Positions 1 through 8,232 of a DNA stretch of 39,415 nucleotides are shown in pieces. Location of the stretch: positions 1 to 39,415 of the forward strand of contig NZ_BAFB01000232.1 of assembly GCF_000248075.1 (NCBI RefSeq). The letters run 5' to 3'. The first letter of the stretch is position 1. Every line of letters starts with the position of its first letter. Made by a program: the position numbers and the translations under genes. The notes beneath the pieces are model-generated. The model saw only the letters and a program-made list of their open reading frames with translations. It was not told where the DNA came from and ran no database searches. The stretch is from Gordonia otitidis NBRC 100426. Its GTDB lineage: Bacteria; Actinomycetota; Actinomycetes; Mycobacteriales; Mycobacteriaceae.

Positions 1-1
1 G

Positions 2-190
2 CAGTGGTTCACCCGCGCCGAGGTCCTCGATGCACTCGACCGCGGCGAGGAGTGGCTACGGGGAATGCCCGAACCCGACGGTGCCGGACGAGCTGTGGCC
101 GATGGCGAGGAGGCTCCGCGCCTCCTGCTACCGGGGTCGATCTCGATCGCGCGTGCGCTGGTCGAGGCCTGGGCCAGAACACCCGCCTGA
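2..190 (+). CDS. nudC: NAD(+) diphosphatase NudC, C-terminal part
   Basis: The frame is open from the window edge and runs 62 codons to TGA. It starts QWFTRAEVLDAL and ends with LLPGSISIARALVEAW. Those two segments match the end of the Nudix NAD(+)/NADH pyrophosphatase NudC, where the Ser-Ile-Ser-Ile-Ala-Arg helix closes the Nudix domain. The Nudix box itself lies outside the window. NudC cleaves NAD(H) into NMN(H) and AMP, and in some bacteria it also decaps NAD-capped RNA. The gene converges on the mycoredoxin gene, the arrangement known from mycobacteria, which supports the call. Only the tail is visible, so catalytic residues cannot be checked. Confidence 0.85.
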   Translation, partial: QWFTRAEVLDALDRGEEWLRGMPEPDGAGRAVADGEEAPRLLLPGSISIARALVEAWARTPA

Positions 191-264
191 GCGTGCGCCC
201 CTGGCCGCCGACTGTGCGCTCCGTGCTGTCGACTGTGCGCTTCTGGTCGCCGACTGTGCGGGTC
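189..264. repeat. 21-bp tandem repeat between nudC and mycoredoxin
   Basis: Units at 207-227, 228-248 and 249-264 (partial) share the core CGACTGTGCG. A more degenerate copy begins near 189. The array fills the short gap between two convergent genes and reaches the mycoredoxin stop codon. It has no terminator-like dyad. Confidence 0.75.
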
Positions 265-559
265 AGACGCCGAGCTTCTTCTTCACGTCGCTGATCGACG
301 GATTCGTGGCGGTCGTGCCGTCCGAGTAGAGCACCGTCGGGACGACGTGGTTGCCGCCATTGACGCTGCCGACGAACTCGGCGGCGTCGGGGTTGCGCTC
401 GATGTCGATCTCGGTCCACTCGAGGCCGGAGCTGCGCAGGGCTGTCTTGAGTCGGGCGCAGTACCCGCACCACGACGTCGTGTACATGGTCAGTGCCGCG
501 GGAGTCTGGGCTGCAGGAGTCTGGGCCGCGGGAGTCTGGTTTTCGGCTGAGTCGGTCAT
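263..559 (-). CDS. mrx1: Mycoredoxin (mycothiol-dependent glutaredoxin-like protein)
   Basis: This 98-residue thioredoxin-fold protein carries the redox motif W-C31-G-Y-C34 after a first beta strand, then FVGSVNGGNHVVPTV with the cis-proline segment. These features, and the SVNGGN stretch, are typical of mycobacterial mycoredoxin-1. That enzyme removes mycothiol from S-mycothiolated proteins and works with the mycothione reductase cycle in the cytosol. The ATG at 557-559 is preferred; an in-frame GTG lies three codons upstream, and an internal ATG (residue 25) would give a length closer to other mycoredoxins. The first 23 residues contain three TPAAQ-type pentads encoded by a tandem DNA repeat and look like a disordered extension. 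The next gene, uvrD2, is divergent. Confidence 0.93.
   Translation of the reverse strand: MTDSAENQTPAAQTPAAQTPAALTMYTTSWCGYCARLKTALRSSGLEWTEIDIERNPDAAEFVGSVNGGNHVVPTVLYSDGTTATNPSISDVKKKLGV
495..539. repeat. 15-bp tandem repeat, three units, in the mycoredoxin 5' coding end
   Basis: Units at 495-509, 510-524 and 525-539 read GCCGCGGGAGTCTGG, GCTGCAGGAGTCTGG and GCCGCGGGAGTCTGG. Units 1 and 3 are identical, and unit 2 differs at two bases. The 15-bp period keeps the frame, so copy-number change would add or remove a pentapeptide (TPAAQ) near the protein's N terminus. Confidence 0.95.
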
Positions 560-685
560 GGCACACACAACACGATCGACGCTGCCTGTGTTCCCGCGAG
601 ACGATCTGACGCCACGTAGCAGCTCAGGCGCCGGGTGTGGACAACCCTCGACGGGCCCACGTCGTCGTCGAAGCGGGGTGCCATA

Positions 686-2830
686 GTGGAAGCCGTGCCC
701 GACAGTCCCTCATCGCCCCTCGACCCACGTGACCGCAGCCCACGTGATCGCAGCATCCTCGACGGACTCGACCCGGAACAGCGCGCCGCGGTCCTCGCGC
801 CGCGCGGCCCGGTATGTGTGCTGGCAGGCGCGGGGACGGGCAAGACGCGCACCATCACGCGTCGGATTGCGTATCTCATCGATCAGGGACAAGTGAACCC
901 GGGCCAGGTGCTCGCTGTCACGTTCACCGCACGAGCAGCGGGGGAGATGCGCGGCAGGCTCAGGTCGCTCGGGATCGGCGCGGATGGGCCCAGTGTGCTG
1001 GCGCAGACCTTCCATGCGGCGGCCATGCGCCAGCTCCGCTACTTCTGGCCGCGCGCATTCGGCAGCGCGTCGTGGGAACTGCTCGACAACAAGTTCCCCG
1101 TCGTCGGTCGAGCGGCGCGTCGAGCGGGGCTCGACAGTTCGACGGACACCGTGCGCGACCTCATGTCGGAGATCGAATGGGCGAAGGCCTCGCTGATCGG
1201 TCCCGAGGACTACGTAGCCGCCGTGACCCGCGCCACCCGCGAGACTCCGGCACCCGCCGCGCAGGTGGCAAAGGCGTTCGCCGCCTACGAGGACGCCAAG
1301 GTCTCGCCCGACGGCGACCGCCTGCTCGACTTCGACGATCTCCTCATCTTCATGACGACGATTCTCGAGTCCGACGCCGGCCTCGCCGACGAATTCCGTT
1401 CGCGCTACCGGTGTTTCGTCGTCGACGAGTATCAGGACGTGACGCCCGTGCAGCAGGGTCTGCTCGACGCGTGGCTCGGGGCGCGTGACGACCTCACCGT
1501 CGTCGGCGATGCCAATCAGACGATCTACACGTTCACCGGGGCCACCCCGAAGTACCTGCTCGATTTCGGCCGTCGATTCCCCGACGCCACGCTCGTACGG
1601 CTCGAGCGCGACTACCGGTCGACGCCGCAGGTGGTCAGCCTCGCCAACCGCGTGATCGGTGCCGCGCGCGGACGAATCGCCGGAACACGACTGCAATTGA
1701 TCGGGCAGCGTGAACCCGGTCCCGAGCCCGCGTTCGCCGAATACGACGACGAGCCCAGCGAGGCGGGCGCGGTCGCTGCGGCCATCAAGCGCCTCATGAA
1801 CGCCGGTGTGTCCGCCTCGGAGATCGCGATCCTCTACCGCATCAATGCACAGTCGGAGAATCACGAGCAAGCACTCACCGAAGCGGGTATCCCGTATCAG
1901 GTGCGCGGCGGGGAGGCCTTCTTCACCAGGACCGAGGTCCGCCAGGCGATGAGGCAACTGTCGCAGGTGGCCCAACGCGGAGTCCGCGACGACGTCGAAC
2001 TCACCACGGTGGTGCGCTCGGTCCTCGGCGAACTGGGCATGTCCGACGACGAGCCCAAGGGTGCACAGGCGAAGGCGCGGTGGCAGTCGCTGCGCGCGCT
2101 GTCCGGGCTGGCAGACGACATGCTTGTCGACAACCCCGACCTCACGCTGACCGAGTTGGTCGCCGAACTCGATGCGCGGTCGCAGGCACGTCACCCACCG
2201 ACCGTGCAGGGCGTGACGCTGTCGTCGCTGCACGCAGCGAAGGGTTTGGAGTGGGACGCGGTGTTCCTTGTCGGGCTCACCGAGGGATCGTTGCCGATCA
2301 GCCAGGCCATCAAGGGCTCGTTCGACGACGTCGAGGAGGAACGTCGACTCTTCTACGTCGGTGTGACCCGCGCCAGAGAGCATCTGCACATCTCGTGGGC
2401 GATCGCTCGCAACGAGGGTGGACGCGCGCGGCGCCGTTCCCGATTCCTCGCCGACGTCGTCCCCGACGACTCGCCTGCGTCACGCATCGCCCCGGCGTCG
2501 AAGCGCGCACCGCGGAAGGGGCCCACGTGCAGGGTGTGCGGCTCCCGTCTGATCGACGCGACCGCAACCCTGCTCGGCCGGTGCGCAGACTGCCCGTCGG
2601 ACCTCGACGAAGGGTTGCTCGTCGCGCTCAAGGAATGGCGGCGTACACGGGCCGATTCCAAGAAGGTTCCCGCCTTCGTGGTGTTCTCCGACAAGACGTT
2701 GCTGGCGATCGCAGAGCAGCGACCAACGGACTCCGCTGCGCTCGTGTCGATTTCGGGTATCGGGGCCGCGAAGCTCAACGAGTACGGCGACGAGGTCATC
2801 GAACTCGTCAAAAGCGCAGGTCAAAAATAG
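686..2830 (+). CDS. uvrD2: ATP-dependent DNA helicase UvrD2
   Basis: This is a superfamily 1A 3'-5' helicase of about 714 residues. Motif I is GAGTGKT (residues 48-54). Motif II is VVDEYQD, followed by the GDANQTIY segment of motif III and a Q/E-rich motif IV-VI region ending [13 protein letters not shown]. The C terminus has a four-cysteine knot (CRVC...CADC, residues 614-635) followed by an HRDC domain ([17 protein letters not shown]). This layout is specific to actinobacterial UvrD2. In mycobacteria the cysteine segment is reported to be needed for unwinding and the HRDC domain to be dispensable. GTG 686 is chosen because GGGGT sits 7 bases upstream; GTG 695 is possible. The promoter of the downstream whiB7 gene overlaps its last codons. 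Confidence 0.95.
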   Translation: MEAVPDSPSSPLDPRDRSPRDRSILDGLDPEQRAAVLAPRGPVCVLAGAGTGKTRTITRRIAYLIDQGQVNPGQVLAVTFTARAAGEMRGRLRSLGIGADGPSVLAQTFHAAAMRQLRYFWPRAFGSASWELLDNKFPVVGRAARRAGLDSSTDTVRDLMSEIEWAKASLIGPEDYVAAVTRATRETPAPAAQVAKAFAAYEDAKVSPDGDRLLDFDDLLIFMTTILESDAGLADEFRSRYRCFVVDEYQDVTPVQQGLLDAWLGARDDLTVVGDANQTIYTFTGATPKYLLDFGRRFPDATLVRLERDYRSTPQVVSLANRVIGAARGRIAGTRLQLIGQREPGPEPAFAEYDDEPSEAGAVAAAIKRLMNAGVSASEIAILYRINAQSENHEQALTEAGIPYQVRGGEAFFTRTEVRQAMRQLSQVAQRGVRDDVELTTVVRSVLGELGMSDDEPKGAQAKARWQSLRALSGLADDMLVDNPDLTLTELVAELDARSQARHPPTVQGVTLSSLHAAKGLEWDAVFLVGLTEGSLPISQAIKGSFDDVEEERRLFYVGVTRAREHLHISWAIARNEGGRARRRSRFLADVVPDDSPASRIAPASKRAPRKGPTCRVCGSRLIDATATLLGRCADCPSDLDEGLLVALKEWRRTRADSKKVPAFVVFSDKTLLAIAEQRPTDSAALVSISGIGAAKLNEYGDEVIELVKSAGQK
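724..753. repeat. 15-bp direct duplication in the uvrD2 5' coding end
   Basis: CCCACGTGACCGCAG (724-738) is followed directly by CCCACGTGATCGCAG (739-753), one mismatch apart. It duplicates the peptide PRDRS in the poorly conserved N-terminal tip. Each unit contains the palindrome CACGTG. Confidence 0.95.
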
Positions 2831-2859
2831 GTTGTGCGTTTGTGAGCGCACCGCATAGT
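2823..2859 (+). promoter_or_regulatory. whiB7 promoter with WhiB7-type AT-rich box
   Basis: AAAAAT (2823-2828) lies three bases upstream of a -35-like TTGTGC (2832-2837). A 16-base spacer leads to CATAGT (2854-2859) as the -10. WhiB7 is known to activate sigma-A promoters that carry an AT-rich stretch about 3 bp upstream of the -35, including its own. The box overlaps the uvrD2 stop codon at 2828-2830. The match is by eye. Confidence 0.65.
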
Positions 2860-2948
2860 CTGGTTCGCGTCAGCACGGGAAGGTCACCGGCGCACTCGAG
2901 TGTGTCGCAGCCCCTCGCGAAGTCATCGAGACCGAAAGGAGTGGATCA

Positions 2949-3233
2949 GTGAACGGAATCGCCAACGCGATCGAGCAGAACTCGGCAGCTGCCGTGTCGA
3001 TCGAGCCGATCGCCGCGATGCCCGATGCCCATCGCATCGAACTCCATGCGCCTCGCGCGTATGCCGTCAGTGAACGCTCCTGGCTGGCTGCGGATCCGCA
3101 GTCGGCACTGCGTGTGCACGCACTCGGTTTCTGTGCAACCGGTTTCCCACCGGCAGCACCGGCAGCGAGCACTGCCGCAGCGAAGCGAGCGACGCAGCGG
3201 TTCCCCGTACTGACTCGGGATCTCTCCACGTAG
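2949..3233 (+). CDS. whiB7 leader upstream ORF (94 codons)
   Basis: A GTG start follows AAAGGAG (2935-2941) at about 7 bases, one of the best ribosome sites in the window. It opens a 94-codon frame that ends 21 bases before the attenuator stem at 3255. The product has no recognisable domain and is Ala-rich (for example PPAAPAASTAAAKRA). In mycobacteria and Streptomyces, whiB7/wblC is controlled by a translated upstream ORF coupled to transcription attenuation. This frame has the right place and a strong initiation site. Its role as a translation sensor rather than a functional protein is inference from that precedent. Confidence 0.6.
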   Translation: MNGIANAIEQNSAAAVSIEPIAAMPDAHRIELHAPRAYAVSERSWLAADPQSALRVHALGFCATGFPPAAPAASTAAAKRATQRFPVLTRDLST

Positions 3234-3237
3234 GAGG

Positions 3238-3375
3238 ATGTCGACAGCCACAACGGCCACGGGTGAATCGCATACGGCGACCCGTGGCCTTTCTCGTGAC
3301 GGACGACCGACCTCCACCAGTGGATCGGCGACTCCCATCACGTCGAGGCCAACGGCCATCGCCCTCAGACGATGA
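3238..3375 (+). CDS. Possible second leader mini-ORF reading through the attenuator
   Basis: An ATG four bases after the TAG of the 94-codon upstream ORF opens a 45-codon frame (MSTATTATGES...). Codons 6-17 of it lie in the attenuator hairpin. AGGAGG (3232-3237) abuts the ATG, which is too close for normal use, so reinitiation by terminating ribosomes would be needed. The frame ends in an ATGA overlap with the next mini-ORF. It could be chance in GC-rich DNA. Confidence 0.35.
   Translation: MSTATTATGESHTATRGLSRDGRPTSTSGSATPITSRPTAIALRR
3255..3294 (+). terminator. Intrinsic attenuator in the whiB7 leader
   Basis: GGCCACGGGT (3255-3264) pairs perfectly with ACCCGTGGCC (3280-3289) across a 15-base loop and is followed by TTTCT. 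It sits about 110 bases before the whiB7 start and 21 bases after the upstream ORF stop. That is the position expected for the transcription attenuator described for whiB7/wblC leaders. I could not identify a convincing antiterminator partner by eye. Confidence 0.75.
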
Positions 3376-3407
3376 CCATCCTCGAACAGATGTGGAGTAC
3401 CAGATGA
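3372..3407 (+). CDS. Possible 11-codon mini-ORF overlapping the whiB7 start
   Basis: ATG 3372 opens MTILEQMWSTR and stops at TGA 3405-3407, which overlaps the whiB7 ATG (ATGA). Its own ATG overlaps the TGA of the preceding 45-codon frame in the same way. The double ATGA arrangement suggests termination-reinitiation coupling, but no strong ribosome site precedes it. Its small size leaves chance as a real alternative. Confidence 0.3.
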   Translation: MTILEQMWSTR

Positions 3408-3730
3408 CCGTCGAATGTGTTCTGGAGTCCTGTATGTCGGCGGACCGCGAGTTCGCCGCCGAGTCCGTGGCCGTGTCGCAGGTAACTCCTGCCACCGCCT
3501 CGGCACTTCCGTGCCAGGAAGCCGACGCCGACCTGTGGTTCGCCGATGATCCCCGTGACCTCGAGCGGGCCAAGGCGATGTGCGCCGAGTGCCCGCTGCG
3601 GGCGCAGTGCCTGCAGGCCGCACTCGATCGCGCCGAGCCCTGGGGCGTCTGGGGTGGTGAGATCTTCGAACGCGGCGCCGTGATCGCGCGCAAGCGCCCT
3701 CGCGGACGCCCGCGCAAGAATGCGGCCTGA
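3404..3730 (+). CDS. whiB7: Transcriptional regulator WhiB7
   Basis: This 108-residue WhiB-family protein has four iron-sulfur cysteines (C37, C60, C63, C69; the last three as CxxC-x5-C). The beta-turn EPWGVWGGE (78-86) contacts the primary sigma factor. A C-terminal AT-hook RGRPR (100-104) is the mark of WhiB7 among WhiB proteins. It activates intrinsic antibiotic-resistance genes when ribosomes are inhibited. ATG 3404 is chosen because GGAG lies 7 bases upstream and because the product then matches the family length. An in-frame GTG at 3263 inside the attenuator would add 47 unconserved residues and is not used. Regulation is expected through the AT-rich promoter and the attenuated leader annotated upstream. 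Confidence 0.93.
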   Translation: MTVECVLESCMSADREFAAESVAVSQVTPATASALPCQEADADLWFADDPRDLERAKAMCAECPLRAQCLQAALDRAEPWGVWGGEIFERGAVIARKRPRGRPRKNAA

Positions 3731-3750
3731 CATACACATGCACGACAAGC

Positions 3751-3794
3751 ATGGCCCCTGCCGCAGCGCCCGACGTCGCTGGGGCAGGGGCCAT
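3751..3794. terminator. Terminator hairpin after whiB7
   Basis: ATGGCCCCTGCC (3751-3762) pairs with GGCAGGGGCCAT (3783-3794), and the stem extends inward with one mismatch. There is no T-run on the plus side. Lying between convergent whiB7 and the HNH gene, it may stop transcription from both sides. Confidence 0.65.
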
Positions 3795-3881
3795 GTGTAG
3801 TCGGGGCAGGCAGGCGCTCGATCTCGAATGCGTGCGCGGAAGCGCGCCGCTCGTACGTTCATCGGCGGTGTCAACGTTCCG

Positions 3882-5535
3882 TCAGCGCGGATAGGTGGTG
3901 ACCACTTCGCCGGTTCGCGTGCTCGTCCAGCTGATCGACAGATCGCTGCGCATCGTGGGGATCCACAGACCAAGGTGCTTGCGCTGGTGATCGGGTCCGC
4001 ACAGCGGAATCAGATTGAACAGCACCGTCCAGCCGCCGGACAGAGGGTCGGCGTGGTGGAACTTCACGAGGTGATCGAGCTCCGCGCGATGTGCGGACTT
4101 CCCACACTCCGGAAACCGGCACACCCCGTGGAGTGCCACGACTTGTTCGCGAAGCCACTCGGGTATTCGGTATCGCAGCGCCCATCGCGGTGGGGCCGGA
4201 TATCCGCCGTGCCCGCTGGGATCGATCGGCGGTGCGGGATTGTTAGGGAGACCCCAGGTCGCAAGATTCGACGCCATCGCGGCGAGATTGAGTCCCGGCG
4301 ACGTGAGGTTGGCCAGCGTCCCGTCGCCGGGAAGCGCAGTGACGGCGGGCGTCGGCAGTTCGGCGGCATCGATGAGCGAAGTGAGGCCTGGAATGTCGAC
4401 GGGCCGTGCGATCACACCCGCGGCCAGTTCGGCTGCATGCGCGGGGTCGATCGCGCCGTAGCCGACCAGCCGTGGCACATCGATTCCTGCCGGGTCGACG
4501 AGCACCTCCAATGCCGTCTGACACGCTGCCCCGGGCACCGACTCGTCACAGGTCTCATCGCTGACGGCGGTCTCGTCGCCGGACACCGTCATCTCAGCGG
4601 TATCGACCTCTCCTCCTCGAGCGGGTTCTTGCTCGGCCGGACTCGACTGGGCCGGGTCCGACGCGTGCGCGTCGGGACCGTCGAGCGGCTCGACGTCGGG
4701 TTGTGTTGCCGGACAATGCGTTGATCCGCAGTCGCAGGTGAGGCGTGCGCCCGGTAGACCCTGGATCTCGGCGAAAGCGGCGACACGGCGTCGACCTTCG
4801 GGTCGCGAGTCGTCGGGGCCACAACCGTTCTGCGACCAGTGCCGAAATGCGGGTCACCAGGTGAACGCCCTGCTCGGCTGGCAGGCATCCGTCGATCGAG
4901 ACGTGTCCGTGCACCTCGGGTCGGATGTGGATGTTCTGATTGCGCTCGGCGAAGTCGCGTCGTGCTTCGGCGGCAGCTTCGGGGTCGAGTGCGATCACCA
5001 ACTCGGCGAGCTGGTCTCTGAGTGTTAAGTCTGCGGAGGTCCGACGAGCGAGTTCGACGGCCAGCGGCTCGGCGTTCGCACGAAGGGCCGAATCCAGTGC
5101 GGACAGCGCTTCGGCGACGAGCTCGATCCGGGACATGCGGATCTCGCCGTCGAGGAAAGCTGTCGAGGTCTCGGGCAGATCGGCCAGCTGCGCGCCGAGG
5201 ACTGCGTATCGCCGTGCCTGTGAACGAGAGATCCCCAGCTGCAGCGAGATCTCCGCGATCGCCGCATTGTCGGCGGCGTGGTGTGTGTGCGGACGGGTTG
5301 AGGTGACGATCAGCATGTCGTCGGCGACGGACTCGCCGATGCGAAACGCCAGGAGCGCAGTCCGGGCTTCGGCCTGACGCGCGAGGCGCTGGGTGGCCCG
5401 ACCGACGTCGTTCAATTCGCTACCCGACAGGCGACTGATCCGGAGTGCGTCCGCGGGGCCGAACGTCAGCGGCCCGACAGGGAGCGGGCCGACAGGTAGT
5501 GGGCCCGTACTGGAATGTGCATGTTCTTCTGACAC
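3882..5535 (-). pseudogene. DUF222/HNH endonuclease-like protein (13E12 family), frameshifted
   Basis: Two frames together make one DUF222-HNH protein. The first part (start GTG 5535, GAGAGGGG upstream) carries the helical DUF222 region up to SALVAERLWP. The second part resumes with DDSRPEGRRRVAAFAEIQGL and ends with the HNH site: CRFPECGKSAHRAELDH, FNLIPLC and DHQRKH. The join falls in the run CCCC (plus-strand GGGG, 4815-4818). Removing one C restores a single frame, so the gene carries a +1 insertion. Without correction, translation enters an Arg-rich tail that stops near 4594. The family is multi-copy in mycobacteria and Gordonia, and its function is not established. Explanations are a real pseudogene, a sequencing error, or +1 slippage at CCC-C. 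The HNH residues are intact, which suggests a recent event or an error. Confidence 0.8.
5468..5497. repeat. 15-bp direct repeat in the HNH gene 5' end
   Basis: AGCGGCCCGACAGGG (5468-5482) is followed by AGCGGGCCGACAGGT (5483-5497), with two mismatches. A degenerate third copy follows. In the minus-strand protein it encodes repeated VGPLP pentads in the variable N-terminal tip. Confidence 0.85.
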
Positions 5536-5776
5536 CGCCGCCCCTCTCGCCGTTATGCCACGTTCTCGTGATCGCTTGTATGTTCGATCTGAGAACCAGA
5601 CTATCTGGCGGGTACGACAATTCGGACAACCGTGATTCGAAGCTGTGGACAACCCGGTTTAGTTCGCCTAACCGGCTGGGGGACTAGAGAACAATTCAGT
5701 CACGTCGGCGGGCTCAGGAAGGTCGGCGCGGGCCCGGGCAGGTCGGCGCGGGGTTCAGCCTGAGTCCGAGGGCTGC

Positions 5777-7093
5777 TCAGTCCGCGAGCCCCGGCACCCA
5801 CTTCTCCATGATCGCCCGGTACGGAGCCTCGGCGTCGAGCTGCGAGGCGATGCCGACGCAACCGGCGAGGACGCGGAACACCATCACATAGTGCTTGGGC
5901 ACGTTGAGGTTTCGGGACGTCTTGTACACATCGCCACGCACGTCCGTGGCTTTGCCCGCTGCGCGCTGCAGCCACTTGCGCGTGAAGTGAAACGACTCGG
6001 AGTACAGCGGATCGACATACGGTTTGAGGTAGGCCTCGATATCGTCTGGGCTCACCCGGTCGGCACGGGACCGCAGGATGAAGCCCGCCTTGATCATCTC
6101 TTCTGTCAGCTCGTCGTACTTCTTGTCGCGCGCGAGTCGAAGGATGGGGCCGGTCTCAGGCGGCAAACCGTTCGGGTAGTGGCCGACGGCACCGAAGTCG
6201 AGCACCCCGAAGCGGCCGTCGTCGGTGATGAAGAAGTTGCCCGGATGCGGGTCGCCGTGGAGCAGGCCGACCCGGAACGGGGAGCTGACCTCGAACGTGG
6301 CCATACGTGCGGCGGCTTCGTTCCGGGTCGCCTGGTCGCCTGAGGTGATGATCTTCGACAGCGGCGTGCCGTCGAGCCACTCCGACACGACCACCTTGGG
6401 AGCGCTCGCGATGACCTTCGGTATGACGAAGTCGGAGTCGCCGTCGAATGCTTTGGCAAACGCTCGCTGGTTGTCGGCCTCGCCGAGGTAGTCGAGTTCG
6501 GCTTCGGTGCGATCGATCAGTTCGTCCATCATCGCTTTGACGTCCGTGCCGGGCGAGAGTTTCTGCAGTAGACCCGACATGCGCGACAGCGTCTTGAGGT
6601 CGGCCTTCAGAGCGTGGTCGGCGCCCGGGTACTGCACCTTGACCGCCACCTCGCGACCGTCGGCCCAGACGCCCTTGTGAACCTGGCCGATGCTGGCCGA
6701 CGCCGCGGGCTCGTCGGAGAACTCGCGGAAACGCTGACGCCACTTGGTGCCGAGTTGCTGGTCGAGAACCTTGTGGACCTTGGGAGCGGGTAGTGGGGGA
6801 GCTTCGGCCTGCAGTTTGGTGAGTGCTTCGCGGAAGGGTTCGCCGAACTCCTCGGGAATGGCGGCTTCCATAATCGACATGGCCTGGCCGACCTTCATCG
6901 CGCCGCCCTTGAGTTCGCCGAGTACGGAGAACAGTTGGTCCGCGGCCTTCTCCAGGAGTTCCTGGTTGACCTCGTCCTTGTCTTTGCCGACCATGCGCTT
7001 GCCGAGGCCTGCCGCCGCGCGGCCCGCCATCCCGATCGGCAACGTGGCCAGTCGAGCGTTGCGGCGGTGCTGCCCGCGTGTGATGTCGGTCAT
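5777..7093 (-). CDS. ABC1/AarF/UbiB-type atypical kinase (Rv3197-like)
   Basis: This 438-residue protein has the ABC1 hallmarks. KxGQ-type motif KVGQAMS lies in an N-terminal helical extension, followed by ASASIGQVH (the Ala-rich nucleotide loop of the family), VAVKVQYPG with the VAIK-type lysine, HGDPHPGNF (catalytic loop) and VLDFGA (DFG metal motif). ABC1 proteins are protein-kinase-fold ATPases. In E. coli UbiB the activity supports quinone synthesis, but the actinobacterial clade next to whiB7 has no settled substrate. The M. tuberculosis homologue has been linked to macrolide tolerance, which fits the whiB7 neighbourhood. The start ATG lies after a purine-rich leader. It lies downstream of the TOMM-like gene on the same strand, 70 bases away, probably in one transcript. 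Confidence 0.92.
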   Translation of the reverse strand: MTDITRGQHRRNARLATLPIGMAGRAAAGLGKRMVGKDKDEVNQELLEKAADQLFSVLGELKGGAMKVGQAMSIMEAAIPEEFGEPFREALTKLQAEAPPLPAPKVHKVLDQQLGTKWRQRFREFSDEPAASASIGQVHKGVWADGREVAVKVQYPGADHALKADLKTLSRMSGLLQKLSPGTDVKAMMDELIDRTEAELDYLGEADNQRAFAKAFDGDSDFVIPKVIASAPKVVVSEWLDGTPLSKIITSGDQATRNEAAARMATFEVSSPFRVGLLHGDPHPGNFFITDDGRFGVLDFGAVGHYPNGLPPETGPILRLARDKKYDELTEEMIKAGFILRSRADRVSPDDIEAYLKPYVDPLYSESFHFTRKWLQRAAGKATDVRGDVYKTSRNLNVPKHYVMVFRVLAGCVGIASQLDAEAPYRAIMEKWVPGLAD

Positions 7094-7163
7094 GGTGTCC
7101 TTTCCCCATCCCAGGATAGAGGACGCACCTGAGGATCGGTCTCATCCTCGCGCCGCAACAGCC

Positions 7164-8126
7164 TCATCCCACCGCGGCCGCAGGTCGGCATCGGCAGAGC
7201 GGATGCGGCGCCCACGTCTTGGTGACGATCCTCGTCGGCTCCGAATGCAATTCGACGGTGCGCCCGAACAATTCGGGCAGTCCTGCGCGATCCGGGGAAC
7301 GGATCGCCTCGGCCAGTTGATCCACGTGCTCGTGAGCCAACGCCGCGGTCGCGCGGGTTGCTGCGGGACGGCCGTGGCCGGCGACGCGCACCAGTTGCGC
7401 AGACACGATCGGCCACTCGGGATCGCGGTCGGCGCGGTGTAGATCGATGCAGATCAGACAGCTCGTCAGGCCGGGTAGCACCAACGGACCGACGATGCCC
7501 ACGCCGTCACGCATCCGTACCTGCAGGTGCGGCGTGCCTGCGTCCATCAGTCCTGCGATGAGCATCGTGTCGTGGACGAGGTAGTCGGTCAGCACCACCA
7601 GGTCGGTGGCCCAGCCCGAAACCGGGTGGTCGAGCGACGGTCGTCCACTCGACCGGGTCACCGAGAAGCCGGCATCGGCCAGCGACGTCGCGAGATGTCC
7701 GCCCAGGGGTCCCGTGCCGTGCACGCGGATACGGCGTAGGCGCCCCTCGATCGGACGAAACGGGACCCTCCGCCCGCGGAGGGCCAGGCCCGTCGCGAGG
7801 AGATGCTCGAGAACCCGGATCAGATCGGCGGAGTCGACCCCGGTGATGGCGAGTTCGGGTGCCAGCTCGGACATTCGACGCGGACGGGCAAGAGTCGCGA
7901 GCAGATCCGCCAGCGCACGCGCCGATCCACTCTCGTCGAGCTCGACGACGACTCCGCGGTCGGGACCGCTACCGATCTGCACCCTGTTCCCCGGCCTGAC
8001 CAACACCGCGGTGCCCGGCATCAGAACGGGCAGATGGTCGTCGGGTCCGGGAGAATCGGGGGTGGGGACATCGGGTCCGGGTGCGTCGACCGTCGAAGTC
8101 CGCAGATCATGCGCGCGTCGGGTCAT
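7164..8126 (-). CDS. TOMM cyclodehydratase / E1-like leader-binding protein homologue
   Basis: This is a protein of about 320 residues. The N-terminal half resembles a winged-helix, RRE-like segment (LADLLATLARPRRMSEL). The second half resembles a degenerate Rossmann E1/ThiF fold (IRVHGTGPLGGHLATSLADAGF) with GIVGPLVLPGLTSCLICIDLHRADRDPEWP. The cysteine pairs in TSCLIC and HPLCRC are placed like the zinc knot of E1-like enzymes. This is the pattern of proteins annotated as TOMM precursor leader-peptide-binding or cyclodehydratase partner proteins. No YcaO partner or short precursor gene is recognised nearby, so a thiazole/oxazole peptide pathway cannot be claimed. ATG 8126 is preferred; 23 further codons upstream are open but look non-coding. 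It appears to lead an operon with the ABC1 kinase gene. Confidence 0.65.
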   Translation of the reverse strand: MTRRAHDLRTSTVDAPGPDVPTPDSPGPDDHLPVLMPGTAVLVRPGNRVQIGSGPDRGVVVELDESGSARALADLLATLARPRRMSELAPELAITGVDSADLIRVLEHLLATGLALRGRRVPFRPIEGRLRRIRVHGTGPLGGHLATSLADAGFSVTRSSGRPSLDHPVSGWATDLVVLTDYLVHDTMLIAGLMDAGTPHLQVRMRDGVGIVGPLVLPGLTSCLICIDLHRADRDPEWPIVSAQLVRVAGHGRPAATRATAALAHEHVDQLAEAIRSPDRAGLPELFGRTVELHSEPTRIVTKTWAPHPLCRCRPAAAVG

Positions 8127-8232
8127 GCGGCAACTCTGCCAGCAGAATGCCGCTCGTGAGGCGGGCGTCGGTGTTATCCACAGACCTTCGCCCACGCCGG
8201 TACACAGTGCACAAGCACCACTGCGTTGCAGG

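Noticed and set aside
710..2389. 559-codon open frame on the minus strand inside uvrD2
   Set aside because: It is fully antisense to a helicase with every motif intact. The product is Arg/Gly/His-rich without a domain, the usual shadow of GC-rich codon use.
3263..3403. Extended WhiB7 N terminus from GTG 3263
   Set aside because: The start lies inside the attenuator stem, AGGAGG is 25 bases away, and the added residues are Pro/Arg-rich and unlike WhiB7.
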